Origin: Myotis daubentonii
Taxonomy: Eukaryota; Chordata; Mammalia; Chiroptera; Vespertilionidae
Assembly: GCF_963259705.1 (NCBI RefSeq)
Contig: NC_081844.1
Span: 39,621,341-39,685,340, forward strand
Length of the DNA: 64,000 bases
Reading direction: 5' to 3'
Below are positions 10,765-21,767 of the stretch, piece after piece. The position numbers were made by a program, and so were the translations under genes. The notes beneath the pieces were generated by a model, which was not told where the DNA came from, searched no databases, and saw only the letters and a list, made by a program, of their open reading frames with translations. How positions within the stretch are numbered: the stretch's first letter is position 1; every line of letters starts with the position of its first letter.

Positions 10765-11545
10765 AATATTTTTTTATTTTTTAATTACAGTTGACATTCA
10801 ATATTATATTAGTTTCAGGTGTACAGCATAGTGGTTATATATCTACATAATTTACAAAGTGATCACTCTAATATGTCTAGTACCTACATGGCATCATACA
10901 GAGTTAATACAATATTATTGACTAGAGTCCCAGTGCACAAATTCGTGCACCAGTGGGGTCCCTTGGCCTGGCCTGCGGGATTGGGCTGAAACTGGCTCTC
11001 TGTATCCCCCGAGGGGTCCCCTATTGCGGGAGGATGCAGGCCAGGCTGAGGGACCCCATCGATGCACGATTGGGGCCGGGAAGGGATGTGGGAGTTTGGC
11101 CAGCCAAACTGGGAGGGATGGCAGGAGGGCTCCAGGGCAAGTCCAGCTGGTCTTGCTCAGTCCCAATCGGCCAGACCCCAGCAGCAAGCTAACCTAACGG
11201 GTTAGAGCATCTGCCCCCTGGTGGTCAGTGCATGTCATAGCAACCAGTCAACTGGTCGACTATCTGCCCCCTGGTGATCAGTGTACATCATAGTGAGTGG
11301 TTGAGTGGCCTTAGCATATCATTAGCATATTACTCTTTGATTGGTTGAACAGCCAACTGGTCAACTGGATACTTAGCACATTAGGCTTTTATTATATAGG
11401 ATTACACTCCCTATGCTGTAATTTACATCCCCATGACTATTTTGTAACTGTTAATTTGTACATCTTAATCCCATTACCTTTTTCATCCAGCCTCCAAATT
11501 CTCCTCTTTACTAAAAATTTTTTTGAAAATATTTTATTTGGAAGA
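10765..11545 (-). mobile_element. L1 3' region, split by a Helitron
   Basis: Both parts are antisense L1 3' sequence: 10765-10921 (TTGACATTCAATATTATATT, GTTTCAGGTGTACAGCATAG) and 11402-11545 (ACACTCCCTATGCTGTAATT, then TTCATCCAGCCTCCAAATTC). They join across the Helitron at 10922-11401. The same stretch of L1 is seen intact at 50160-50290, which confirms the split. Confidence 0.85.
10922..11401 (-). mobile_element. Helitron inside an L1
   Basis: The own-strand start is TCCTATATAATAAAAGCC at 11401; the 3' hairpin is GTGCACGAATTTGTGCAC and the end CTAG is at 10922. The target is A|T. The interior contains two similar blocks on the plus strand, CTGCCCCCTGGTGGTCAGTGCATG (11211-11234) and a close copy at about 11262-11285, a small internal duplication. 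Confidence 0.92.
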
Positions 11546-12444
11546 GTTATACAAATGTAATATATTTTGGGGGGTGGGGGGAATGAATTTTATCCAACAG
11601 ACAACCTCAAGCATTAGGAAAAAATTACCAAAAACTAGCCTTGGGACCTCAAACCCCCACTGAACAACTGGTAGAAATAACTTTCAGTGTTTTTAACAAT
11701 TAAGATGGGGCAGAAAAAAAAAGCAAAAAAGCCATCCCATAAAAACAAATGGCTCAACAAATGCAATATTTAATATCTGCCCTTTCAGTTCTTTGTATTT
11801 AATTTTTCCTATCATAATTATGCAGAAAATGAAATATGTATTTCACCAAGATCCATAATAGACATGCCCAAATTCCATGCAACATACCCCAAAATGCTAT
11901 GCAAATATTATTGTTGTGAAATGTTGTGCCATGTCATGGAATTAATGCATTATTTGTAATTTCAAGTCAAATATAAAGTGAGTCAATTAATTAAAGACAT
12001 ACAGCTCTGATGGGCGAGATTCAGGCAGGGACCAGTGTTCCAAATACAGCTGAATCCCTTCATTCCTTAATCTGTGCTCCATAAACTAAGAATTGATGGA
12101 ATTTCCATAAAGCAAAACAGTCTGTGGAACTGTTTCTTATACTCTCAGTTCATTTGGAAAAGTATACCGAAAACACCTCCTCCCAGACAGTGGTTCTTAA
12201 CACTTTGGGCTTGGGGCGGACTGAGAACCCGAATAAAGATGTAGACTCACTACTCAGAAAACTGCACTTCTGCACTAGAAGGAAATTACATTCCAAGGGC
12301 TTCATCCACTTCCCAGACATCCCACCCTCCATCCTCATAACCACAGTCCCTCACACATGAACAGAGATATTAATGCCAAACTTTGGTCTCCTCCACCCAA
12401 AGTTTCTAAACACACTGCAGTGATTCTATCTCACCCACCATAAC
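11546..12444. other. Unique sequence
   Basis: No gene recognised. A G-rich patch lies at 11569-11581. CAGTGGTTCTTAAC at about 12188 resembles a hAT end, but no matching second end was found. Confidence 0.45.
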
Positions 12445-12590
12445 TCAGAAGGCCTTTTACACACAATAGTCCCTTTTGATTCTTACAACAACCTTGAGAG
12501 GTGTACAAAAGGTATCATTAGCCTACATTTTTCACAGAAGAGGAAGCTCAAGGCCAGTTATTAGTCCTCTGACTTCTCATTACCTCTTGC
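12445..12590 (-). mobile_element. MIR SINE relic
   Basis: On the plus strand, TTGATTCTTACAACAACCTTGAGAGG, a following run of CATT...CAGAAGAGGAAGCTCAAGG and the final GGCCAG are the reverse complement of the MIR core and 3' region. It is an old, diverged copy. Confidence 0.65.
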
Positions 12591-14247
12591 AAAATCTAAA
12601 AGGACAACGTGAAACAGACTTTATTGCAGTTTCCACAAATACTCTTAGCCTTACATTTCTATTATACATTCTCTTTAATAAGCCCATGATTCTTTTATAA
12701 ATTATTTTATTTGCACATCTTAATCAAGTATTCTAAACTATGAGCTCCTAACATGTTGGATGTGATTCATTTCTGCTCAATCTATGCTGTGGGATCTTAA
12801 TTGTAATTTTTTCTTAATTGTAACTTGACAATCAGAGTAATAGATGCAGCAGGAGAAAAAATAATAATTTCAGTGATCCATTAAATATCACTGAAAATGC
12901 AACATTAATCTCAGACATCAACAGCCTTCGCTATGGGCATACAGTCACAACAAGCACATCTAAAGGCTTATTGATTGTTCAAAGACAGAATTTATCTTAT
13001 GCTGTTATACTATGCTCTCTGTGGTGATCTCGTCCTACTATTCAAAAAGAAAATGTTAAGTAAGCTCTCTCTTCATCATCATGTGGGACACAGAATAGTT
13101 TCAGAAAAATATGAAAATACTAGTGATGATTAACAATGTTTTTACATATTTCGTTTTTCTTGATACAGCCAGTCAACATTCTAAAAAAATATATCATGTG
13201 CATTTAAGGATCCCATGCAGTAAAACGTACCCACATTACTGATAACAATTTTATGAGAACGTGTCCTCAAGGTGCCACGTGTAAATTCAGGGACTGCAAG
13301 AAACAATTTTTCCCTGATGCCTTCTCAGGAAACCCTTTTCCATATTCCTCTTCCCTTTTCTGCTCTGTTTGGCCTTCCATATTCCATAAACATTTTCGGG
13401 ATACAGTAACATGTTTTTGCCATCTTTTTAAGGGATTTAAATTTCTCCTTCAAAGGGGACGTTCATATTTTAAGAAAGAACACTGTAAAATAAAAACTCT
13501 TCAACATTTAAATGACGAAGCATTTACTGCTGGAGTTCCAGGCGCCGTCAGCGGTGATAGAGACCTTTGGAGGCAAGAGGACCCTCCTGTCAGACCATGA
13601 CCATGACTCCTGCTGGCAAAGTCAACTCAAGGTCCAAAACTATGTGACAAACATTCTGAGACCCATCTAACACCAACTCCATGGTAAAAGGAGAAGCCTG
13701 GGCTTTTCACAGAGGAAAAGCTTTCGGTAAAGTATAAAAGTCTTAGCTTCATGCCGTAAATGTATTTCCCATGGCCAGACACAACAGTCTCATAATACGT
13801 GAACTTCGATTGTTTCTCTTACCCTCGTCCCTTAGGCGACGCTATGGAAGATGCTCCGCCCCAAGTGACTTTCTGCACAAGCTCCCTGGGTGCTTAAGTG
13901 CTCACTTCCCAGCTCTGCTGTGTGTCTGCCTTGTGAGTTGGGACAAGTTTTTCGGCATCTGGGTCCTCCAGTTTCCAAAGCTGTGAAATGATGATGACTA
14001 TGGTACCTACCCGCAAGACGTGGATTGAGTTGATGCTTATTGATACTCAGCTCCTGGAAGCCCTCAGTGGACATTAACTGTGTTTGTTGTTTTAATCACC
14101 TCAAGAATCTGCTGCTGCTGTCCTGCCAGCAGAACTTCCTGGCAACCTCCAGGAGAGTGGAGACATCACACTGGCCTCTCCTTGCTGGTCCACAGTCCAC
14201 AGCAAGGGGACCTCACCAGCTTTTTCTGACACTGACTCCGGTCCATG
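12591..14247. other. Unique sequence
   Basis: No repeat or gene recognised. The 115-codon plus frame at 13253-13600 has no identifiable domain and no supporting context. Confidence 0.45.
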
Positions 14248-14255
14248 CCCTACAT

Positions 14256-15196
14256 AAAGCATGTCAAACTCGTGGCCCACGGGCCGCATGTGGCCCACAG
14301 CGAATATTTTTGTGGCCCAGCCAATATAACAGTATGTAAGAAATGTTTTAATAAAAATTTTGTAACTTAATTTTTACAATATCCTGTTATACATAATCCT
14401 ATATAATAAAAGGCTAATATGCAAATCAACTGAATGGCAGAACTCTCATGCAGGAGCTGCCCCCTGGTAGCGCTGCTCAGCCAGAAGCCAGGCTCATGGC
14501 TAGCAAGTGCAGCTGCAGTGATGGGAACCTCTCCCACCTCCATTGCAATGCTAAGGACCCCTCAGGGGATGTCCAACTGCCAGCCTAGGCAGAGAGCAGG
14601 CCTAGACCGGCAGTCGGACATCCCCCAGAGGTCCCGGACTACAAGAGGGTGCAGGCCAGACTGAGGGAACACGCCCCCCCCCCCAGTGCACAAATGTCAT
14701 GCACTGGGCCTCTAGTTATTAATAACGAACTACAGTGTTCGCTAATGACTGATTACTATAATAGTGTTGCATTCATTTCCCTTACATGCCTTACACACAG
14801 GTGCACCATTTCTCTCCACTAATACTAGCAGCAAATATTTTAGAAGCTGATTGCCACGTCATTAGTCTTGTACTGACTTGTTTGGTGTGCGCAACAGGAA
14901 ATATTTCACTTTCAGAGAACAAGAAAAATAGGTTTATTTGCGTTACGCTTATTAATTTGTGCAGTTATTCAGTGTCTGGTAAGTTAATGTTTAAGAAAAA
15001 AATATTAATTTTTATTAAAATGTTCTATTATTTTATGTTAATGATTACTCATTTATTTAAGCCCTTTGTATTTAGCATGTCTCTATGGAAATAAATCTAC
15101 ATTTCTATGAAAATTGAAGCTTTTGGTTTTTGTGGCCCACATAAACTTAAACCTGGTTTATTTGGCCCATGTTAGCCGTTGAGTTTGACATGCTTG
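14256..15196 (+). mobile_element. Non-autonomous hAT, split by a Helitron
   Basis: The ends are inverted: GCATGTCAAACTC at 14259-14271 and GAGTTTGACATGC at 15181-15193. Subterminal TGGCCCAC-type repeats occur at both ends (14272-14310 and 15130-15170). The unit is flanked by an 8-bp duplication CCCTACAT at 14248-14255 and 15197-15204. Without the 319-bp Helitron it is about 620 bp. No transposase is visible; the 102-codon frame at 14786-15094 is hydrophobic and AT-driven. Confidence 0.88.
14397..14715 (+). mobile_element. Helitron nested in a hAT
   Basis: Starts TCCTATATAATAAAAGGC followed by ATGCAAAT at 14419-14426 and ends CATGCACTGGGCCTCTAG. The hairpin is degraded (GTGCACAAATGTCATGCAC). 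A C9-C12 run precedes it. The target is A|T. Confidence 0.93.
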
Positions 15197-15308
15197 CCCT
15201 ACATGATTCTCCCGCTTTGGACACCATCAGCACCTCCATTTCGGCTGCCACCTCTGGGCTCTCTCCCAGTTTCTATGACCTCTCTCCTGTCTTGCTTTTA
15301 AAAACAAG

Positions 15309-15410
15309 GGGAGCTCAACCTGACCTGTGTGCTCAGTGGTTAGAGTGTTGGCCCACAGACCAAAGGGTTGTGGGTTCAATTCCTGGTCAAGGGCCTATAC
15401 CTGTCTGATT
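15309..15410 (+). mobile_element. Ves SINE, 3'-truncated
   Basis: A box TGTGCTCAGTGGTTAGAGTG and B box GGTTCAATTCCTGG are present, followed by CAAGGGCCTATACCTG. The downstream CTCTCT tract and tail are missing; L1-derived sequence follows directly. Confidence 0.85.
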
Positions 15411-15416
15411 CCTTTT

Positions 15417-15735
15417 ATTATACTTTTTTCTAGTTTCTTTAAGATGTACTTGACTTATTACATTGTATTAGGTTAAGATGTATAACACAATGATTTGTTA
15501 TATGTATATAACAGCAATAAGTTTAGTTAACAGCCATCACCTCACATAGTTAAAAAATTTTTTCTTATGATGAGAACTTTTAAGATATATTCTCTTAGCA
15601 ATTTTCAAATATACAATATGGTATTATTAGCAATTATCCTCATGCTGTACATATATCCCCAGGACTTATTTTATCTTTTAGGTGGAAGTGTGTATTTTTT
15701 GACCACCTTCACCCATCTCACCCATCCCCCTCTCC
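15417..15735 (-). mobile_element. L1 3' fragment
   Basis: Antisense L1 3' UTR-like sequence: ATGTATAACACAATGATTTG, GTTAACAGCCATCACCTCAC, CTGTACATATATCCCCAGG. It is a decayed fragment with no coding content. Confidence 0.7.
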
Positions 15736-15992
15736 CCACCAATCTGCTTTCAGTCTGCCAGCTACCCTCCCAAAAGAGAGGGAATAAGTCCTTCAGTCAA
15801 GAAAGGGGCATCTGGACACATCACAGTGCCCACTACAGAGCTACTGGGGCATAGACAGGAACGAGTTCTAGAAGTGTATTCAAAAAAAGCTATGAATAGT
15901 GGTTTGTGGGAAGACAGACTGGGAACAGGTAGAAGAATGCAAGTTTTGTTTTGTGTTTATTGTCTTTTATACTGTTTAAACTTGGATAATAT

Positions 15993-16555
15993 TTTATTTT
16001 TTTAATTGTTTAAAGTATTACGTATAGTATTACGTATGTCTTCTTCCCCCCCCCCCAATTGGCCTCTCCCCATCCACCCCCACCCCCAGCACATGCCCTC
16101 ACGCCCCTAGTGTCTGTGTCTATTGGTTATGCTCATATGCATGCATATAAGTCCTTTGGTTGATTTCTTCCCCCAACCCCACCCCACCCCTTGCCTTCCC
16201 ACTGAAGTTTGACAGTCTGTTTGATGCTTCTCTGTCTCTATCTATTTTTGTTCAGTTTATGTTGTTCATTATATTCCACAAATGAGTGAGATCATGTGAT
16301 ATTTATCTTTCTCTGACTGGCTTATTTCACTTAGCATAATGTTCTCCAGTTTCATCCATGCTGTTGCAAATAATATTTGTTTTTATCATTGCTAATTTTT
16401 TATGGAGGTATAATTGACATATAACATTCTGTTAGTTTCAGGTGTACAACATAATGATTCGTTATTTGTATGCATTTCAAAATGATCACAGCGGGTCTAG
16501 TTAACGTCTGCCAACATACACAGTTACCCAAAAAATTGTGAGTGTGTGATGAACA
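15993..16555 (-). mobile_element. Two adjoining antisense L1 pieces
   Basis: 15993-16385 is antisense L1 3' end of a younger type (CCCCCCCCCAATTGGCC, CCCTCACGCCCCTAG, then TTATTTCACTTAGCATAATG, CATCCATGCTGTTGCAAATA). 16386-16555 is a second, older antisense L1 segment (GAGGTATAATTGACATATAA, TTAGTTTCAGGTGTACAACA). The join near 16386 suggests two separate insertions or a rearranged one. Confidence 0.72.
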
Positions 16556-18599
16556 CCTTCCTTTTTTTAAAAATGTCAACAGGGGTCATCTGGGCAGTTG
16601 GATTATAGGTTATTTTTGCAAGAAATAAAACTTCATAATAAAAATAAATACTTTTAAAAAATAATAATTATAAGCAAGGGGGGGAAGGATACAACCTGCG
16701 TGCAGGGCACATACCTTCTGTTCTCTCTCTCACTGCTTCCCAGCTGGGGGAGCCAAGGAAGTTCAAATCTGAGTGACCACCCTTCCTTCCTCACTGAGGA
16801 CCCGAGGGAGTCCTCTCATGGGCAGGAGGGGGCTGGGTCGGCCAGAGACGCTGAGCAAGCTCACCCTCCCACTTGGAGGCGAACCCACGCAGCCGGCAGC
16901 AGACGTGGAGCTGTTATCCTGCAGGCCCCTTTCCCATTTCCAAATGTGTGTCCGGCCCCCGTACTCCCACTTAGACGGCAGTACCACCTTTCTGCAGGAG
17001 CAAAACTCTCTTGGCACCCAGATTTTCAATAAAAAAAAAAACATTTTAAAATCTCTCTTTGCCCTGAGCAGGTCTAGATTTCAGCCTGATGAGGTTGCAT
17101 GTACAATCCATCTGAATGTGTAGAGGTGGCGTTAAACTTGAATTTACTCCATAGTTTGCTTAGCAGATGTACCATATCAATACCAATCAGCTATCCTTTT
17201 TCTGAAGGGAGGTTTTCCCTGTATAATGCAATATAAAAAGACAACATACAGTGCACGTTACTCTTCAGAATGGTCAGAGTCACTTTAACCCTTTGTACGC
17301 CATAAGCATCTATAGACGCAGTGGGGATGGTTAACTGGTTTTTACTTAAAAACACGATTTTCTCATAGTCAGATCATCCCCAAACATGATATTAGTAGCA
17401 GAGAACCGCCTAGGTGACATGTTTTCCTGAAAGGGGCCGGGGGGCGATGAGGGAGCGGGGGGGAGGATGGGAATGGAAGGTGTAGCTGAAGGCTTATCAG
17501 AAAGAAATTATACACTCATGGGCCTTTGCCCAGGAATGTAAACTTTTCCTGCTCCTTCCCATTAACAGTATTAAAAGCAAACTATGGGGCTTTTTAAAAA
17601 ATTATATATTGACTGGATCTGTGAAGAGCTATGTGAAATGCTAACCAGAAGGACAACCCAAAATAAATTTAACAACAAGCACAGATCTACAAGGAAAGTC
17701 CTTTGTAATGTTTTCCAGGTACTTATACTTTTTGAACATTACACACAGGAAAAAGTTACATAGAGGAAACGTCACTTTATGAGCCCTTAGCTGAGGCCTT
17801 TTCTGTTTTAATGAATGTCGTATATAAGGAAATGTTCAATATAACACAGATTCATTGAACTGCATTGTTGGACTAAACTGCAGTTACTTTGGATTTTCGG
17901 CTTTAATCTTGTGAGAAATATATTTCTAAATATCTCTGGCAAGACGTTCAAGGTTGATTTCCTTGCCAAGGTGGATTTTAACTCCTAGGGTCCAGCCAAG
18001 CTCACATTTGTGGTATTCTTCAGGTTAACTAAAGGCAAACAAATTGACAAAAATATCGAATTGAGCGGCAAGAACATTTCCATTCAATTATGCTTAAGCA
18101 CTGAAAAAAAACAGGGTGTGCGTGAATTTGCTCAGTTTTAAATTACCCTCAGCATTTAAAAACCACCTGGATGGGTTCAAGCAGTAATATGAGGCTGAGA
18201 AAAATATGAATTAATGAAGAACACATTTTGGTGATAGGCCTATAAATAAATCGTTTCTACGCACGTAGTTGGCACCTGCAGATTGAATAATGCTAATGTA
18301 AGCAGACACAGATTTTGAAAGTCTTTTTATGTAAAATGTGGTTAGGTCCTGCTTTCTTTGCTATGCTAATCAATGCCAGGGAGGGTATAAGCTGTGTTTT
18401 TAACTTTTTGTTTACATGCCTGGACACATGCTGAGCAAGTTCCCATGGAATACCCCTTACCACATGTACCTAAAAAGGTCCAAGCCCACAGAAGTAATCA
18501 CATTTTAAAAAAATTATTTGGTTTCTCACATTTAAGGTAATGGTCCTTTGTTATTTTTAACAACATTGGCATATAAGATATGTAATAACTGCTTAAATA
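16556..18599. other. Unique sequence, repeat-poor
   Basis: About 2 kb with no recognised repeat apart from an A12 run near 17031-17042. No coding frame with a domain is seen; the two overlapping plus frames at 16700-17123 and an opposite-strand frame are in different phases and none is convincing. The stretch at 17130-18590 is one of the longest repeat-free parts of the window. Confidence 0.45.
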
Positions 18600-19604
18600 C
18601 ACTGAATGGTCAGATTATTATGACCACCCCATCAGTACTTCATTGACACTTCCAAAAATACTGAATATTGAAAACTTCCTAAGCAAATACTCTCAAGGTT
18701 TTATTATTATTACTAGGGGCCCGGTGCACGAAATTCGTGCACTGGGTGTGTGTGGGGGGGAGTGTCCCTCAGCCCAGCCTGCCCCCTCTCACATAGTGGG
18801 AGCCCTCAGGCGTTGACCCCCATCACCCTCCAATCGCAGGATCGGCCCCCTGCCCAGGCCTGACGCCTCTGACCCAGGCTTCAGGCCTGGGCAAGGGGAC
18901 CATCATATCCCCCCAATCCCCAGCTCCGCCCCCCATCCAGGCCTGATGCCTCGGCCAGAGGAGTTGACCCTCATCACCCTCTGATCACCAATCACTGGAT
19001 CGGCCCCTTGACCAGGCCTGAGGCCTCCAGCAGAGGTGTCAGGCCTGGGCAGGGGACCCCCAGCTCCCCGCAGTTGCAGGCTCCGTCCCTGCCCAGGCCT
19101 AACGCCTCTGGCCTGGGCGTCTGGCCCGGGCAGCGGGGACCCACAGCTGCAGCGGCCCCGCGATCGTGGGCTCCACTTTAGGCCCAGACAAAGGACCCCT
19201 AGCTCCTGGGACTGCCAGCTTCGACCGTGCCCAGCTCCCATCGCTGGCTCCACCCCTACTTCCTGCTATCACTGGCCAGGGCGGCAAAGGCGCCTGATTC
19301 TCCGATCATCAGCTCTTAGCTCCCCCCTGGGTTTCCGATCACTGTCAGTGGCAGGGGGCTTCTTCCTGCTTTCCCTTTCGCCTCCCTGCATTGTGCCTAC
19401 ATATGCAAATTAACCGCCATCTTGTTGGCAGTTAACTGCCAATCTTAGTTGGCAGTTAATTTGCATATAGCCCTGATTAGCCAATGAAAAGGGTAGCGTC
19501 GTATGCCAATTACCATTTTTCTCTTTTATTAGTGTAGATCATTTGCATAACTAATTCACTTCATTGTACTGATGGGGTGATCGTAATAATCTGGCCACTC
19601 AGTG
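18600..19604 (+). mobile_element. Tc1/mariner-like MITE, split by a Helitron
   Basis: The inverted ends are CACTGAATGGTCAGATTATT at 18600 and, inverted, CACTGAGTGGCCAGATTATT at 19604. They continue to about 39 bp with 35 matches. The flanks are TA on both sides (18598-18599, 19605-19606), the TA target duplication of the Tc1/mariner superfamily. Without the 826-bp Helitron the element is only 179 bp and has no coding capacity. The strand is arbitrary. The exact family is not named. Confidence 0.88.
18713..19538 (-). mobile_element. Large Helitron nested in the MITE
   Basis: The own-strand start is TCTACACTAATAAAAGAG at 19538 and the end GGGCCCCTAG is at 18713. The 3' hairpin GTGCACGAAATTCGTGCAC at 18724-18742 has a perfect 9-bp stem. 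The target is A|T. Near the 5' end there is a long inverted repeat, ATATGCAAATTAAC at 19401-19414 and GTTAATTTGCATAT at 19455-19468. The interior is GC-rich with repeating AGGCCTGA/GGCCTGGGCAGGGGACC units. No Rep/helicase coding is visible. Confidence 0.93.
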
Positions 19605-19606
19605 TA

Positions 19607-20067
19607 TAGTAAGTAGCATAGCCTTTGTTACAAAAAATGTTATTAAATTTCATAGGTTTGCATTGTAATAGTCTGTAGATTCTCCTAGATGGTAAGACAT
19701 TTATCATCCCTGGAAGCATGTAGGAAAACTCCAAAAGCAACTTTCTTTGGATTTTCAATGGAGGCAGTAAGTCTGGGTGGGTTCATTCAAAACCAATACA
19801 TCTTGCCCTCGCCAGCTTGGCTCAGTGGATAGAGCATTGGCCTGCCAACTGAAGGGTCCCGGGTTAAGTGCACACACTTTCTGTCAAGAAAGCAAAGGCA
19901 TCAACGAGGAAGAAAATGCCATTAGCGTGTGGAGAGTATCCCTACTCCCTAGGAGCAGCTACCAAAGACCCATGTGAAGGGCAGAGATAGCTGAGAGAAG
20001 GCTAAATGAGAGAACCAGCACGTCACTTGTCGGTTGTCCATTTGCTTTCTCACGGCATCTCATTCAA
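19607..20067. other. Spacer with Ves fragment
   Basis: Unique sequence except for the 5' part of a Ves SINE (listed separately). No gene. Confidence 0.45.
19805..19868 (+). mobile_element. Ves SINE, 5' fragment only
   Basis: CAGCTTGGCTCAGTGGATAG through AACTGAAGGGTCCCGGGTT, then an abrupt change. Only the tRNA-like head up to the B box is left, which is unusual because SINE truncation normally removes the 5' end. Confidence 0.85.
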
Positions 20068-20230
20068 TCTATAATAATGAAAGTGTGATATGCTAATTAG
20101 ACCAGATGTCCTTCCGGACGTCCTTTTGGATGACCTTCTGGACAAAGCCAGAGCTACAAGGGAAGCTGGTGCTGGCAGCCGAGGGAAGGAAGGCCTGCTC
20201 TTGCATGAATTTCGTGCATCGGGCCTCTAG
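20068..20230 (+). mobile_element. Short Helitron (163 bp)
   Basis: Starts TCTATAATAATGAAAGTGTG with ATATGCTAATTAGACCAG following, and ends GCATGAATTTCGTGCATCGGGCCTCTAG. The target is A|T. The CCTTCCGGACGTCC segment at 20110-20123 is shared with the elements at 55138 and 63848. Confidence 0.92.
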
Positions 20231-20556
20231 TGTTCCTCATAAAAACCCATAAAGAAGATGAGGCCCCTATCCTTGAGAGCTGAGAGGACAAATGGAACCC
20301 ACACATCTAAGTTTTACAACAAGCTAACAAGCTGCTAAATAAAATATTTCATGTTTTATTCTCCTGCCTTCACTCAGATATCTTCCTAACAACACAACTG
20401 GAAATATGTGTAAAACAATGGTTTGTATATGACTGAAAGTTGGCAAAATATCAAAGAAAACTGAATTTAGCTTTTATTATGCATATCTCAGAGTTTTGTT
20501 GATGGGCCAACGATGTTTGGGTAAGTAATAAAATAATACTTACAGAAATAATATAA
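20231..20556. other. Unique sequence
   Basis: No gene or repeat recognised. Confidence 0.45.
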
Positions 20557-21560
20557 TTAATTTTTAATTATATATTTATCTCCCAAAACTCCTGAAAATT
20601 TACTAGTTATATTGCTATAAACAAGCTTTTCACATAATTGAGTTCTCTCAACAGCCAAACCTGATAAGATTTCTTGAGTCCTTATAGTTCTTAAACAGTT
20701 TTTATTCATTAATTTGGAGAAACTTTGTTCTGCTGAGGTAGCAGAAACTGGAATTGTCAAAAAAAGGCAATATGTATATTCAGAAATAAAATATGAAATT
20801 AATAAATCACGTTCAAATAACACAAAAAAATATTGGCAACAAATTATTATCACAAAACATTACAAAATAGCTTAAATACAAGGTATGAATTTCATTAAAT
20901 TTTATTGAATTTTCAAAGTATCTTAAGTCAGTATTAGATCCACACAGTATTTCTTTTCCTCTAAAATTGTCAATGCTGAGATTTTATAAAGACAATTAAA
21001 AATAGAAGTGTGTTGTTCATTTTGTTCTCACACACAAAAAAAATTATATATGATCTCTTCAATTGAGACCATAACTTGGGTTCTAATGGCCAGAAAATAT
21101 TTTTTTATAGAAATTAGTTTTGGAAATATTTGTACATAAATCTTTTTCTGCATAGTAAAGAAAAAATTTCATTTCTTATTGTAATTTCATCCCATTTTAA
21201 TGAAATGTCATATTTGTTGTATATTTAACATGCAGTGTCTTGTGATTTAGAAAAATAATTTTTTCCAAAATGTTTTAGTTTCTTAATTCTTTTAAAAATT
21301 AAGTTACCAAGCACATCTTTTTTGTGTGTTGCTGCTGTTTATCTTTTACTAACATTATTAATGGCAAGCAACATTAATAGTACACATTCAAAATTAAATT
21401 CATAATTTATTTTCCACTAAAATTCAAAATTTTTTTTCAAAATTTTATTTTGATTTTATGAGCTTCTCAACTTATCTTTTGAAATCCAGTTAAACTGAAT
21501 TATATTTACTTTTTTATGTTTTTCTTCTCCTATTTTCTTATCCAATAAAGTAATTATCTA
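20557..21560 (-). pseudogene. hAT-type transposase C-terminus, decayed
   Basis: The minus frame at 20557-20853 contains TIPVSATSAEQSFSKLMNKN followed by LRTIRTQEILSGLAVE. This is the conserved C-terminal dimerisation segment of hAT transposases and the ZMYM-like host proteins derived from them. Upstream in the same direction (toward 21560) the sequence is AT-rich and broken by stops, so the rest of the protein cannot be followed in one frame; the 5' limit is a guess. It may be a dead autonomous hAT or a processed copy of a ZMYM-like gene. No terminal repeats were found. Confidence 0.6.
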
Positions 21561-21680
21561 TTTGAATTCCCCATCCAAGAGAGGTCTTACTTCTTATTTT
21601 TTAAATTCATATTACATATTTAACCATTCTATTAACAAATTTGGAAATCATTTCTACAAAATCCAAAATCTTTCCATTAT

Positions 21681-21681
21681 T

Positions 21682-21762
<81 letters not shown>
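21681..21762 (+). repeat. Compound (TG)n(TA)n microsatellite
   Basis: About 12 TG units are followed by TA units with a short TGTG interruption at 21716-21720. It gives rise to the artefactual poly-YI and poly-TH frames on both strands. Confidence 0.97.
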
Positions 21763-21765
<3 letters not shown>

Positions 21766-21767
21766 GG

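Noticed and set aside
12188..12230. hAT left end CAGTGGTTCTTAAC
   Set aside because: No matching inverted end or 8-bp duplication could be found nearby.
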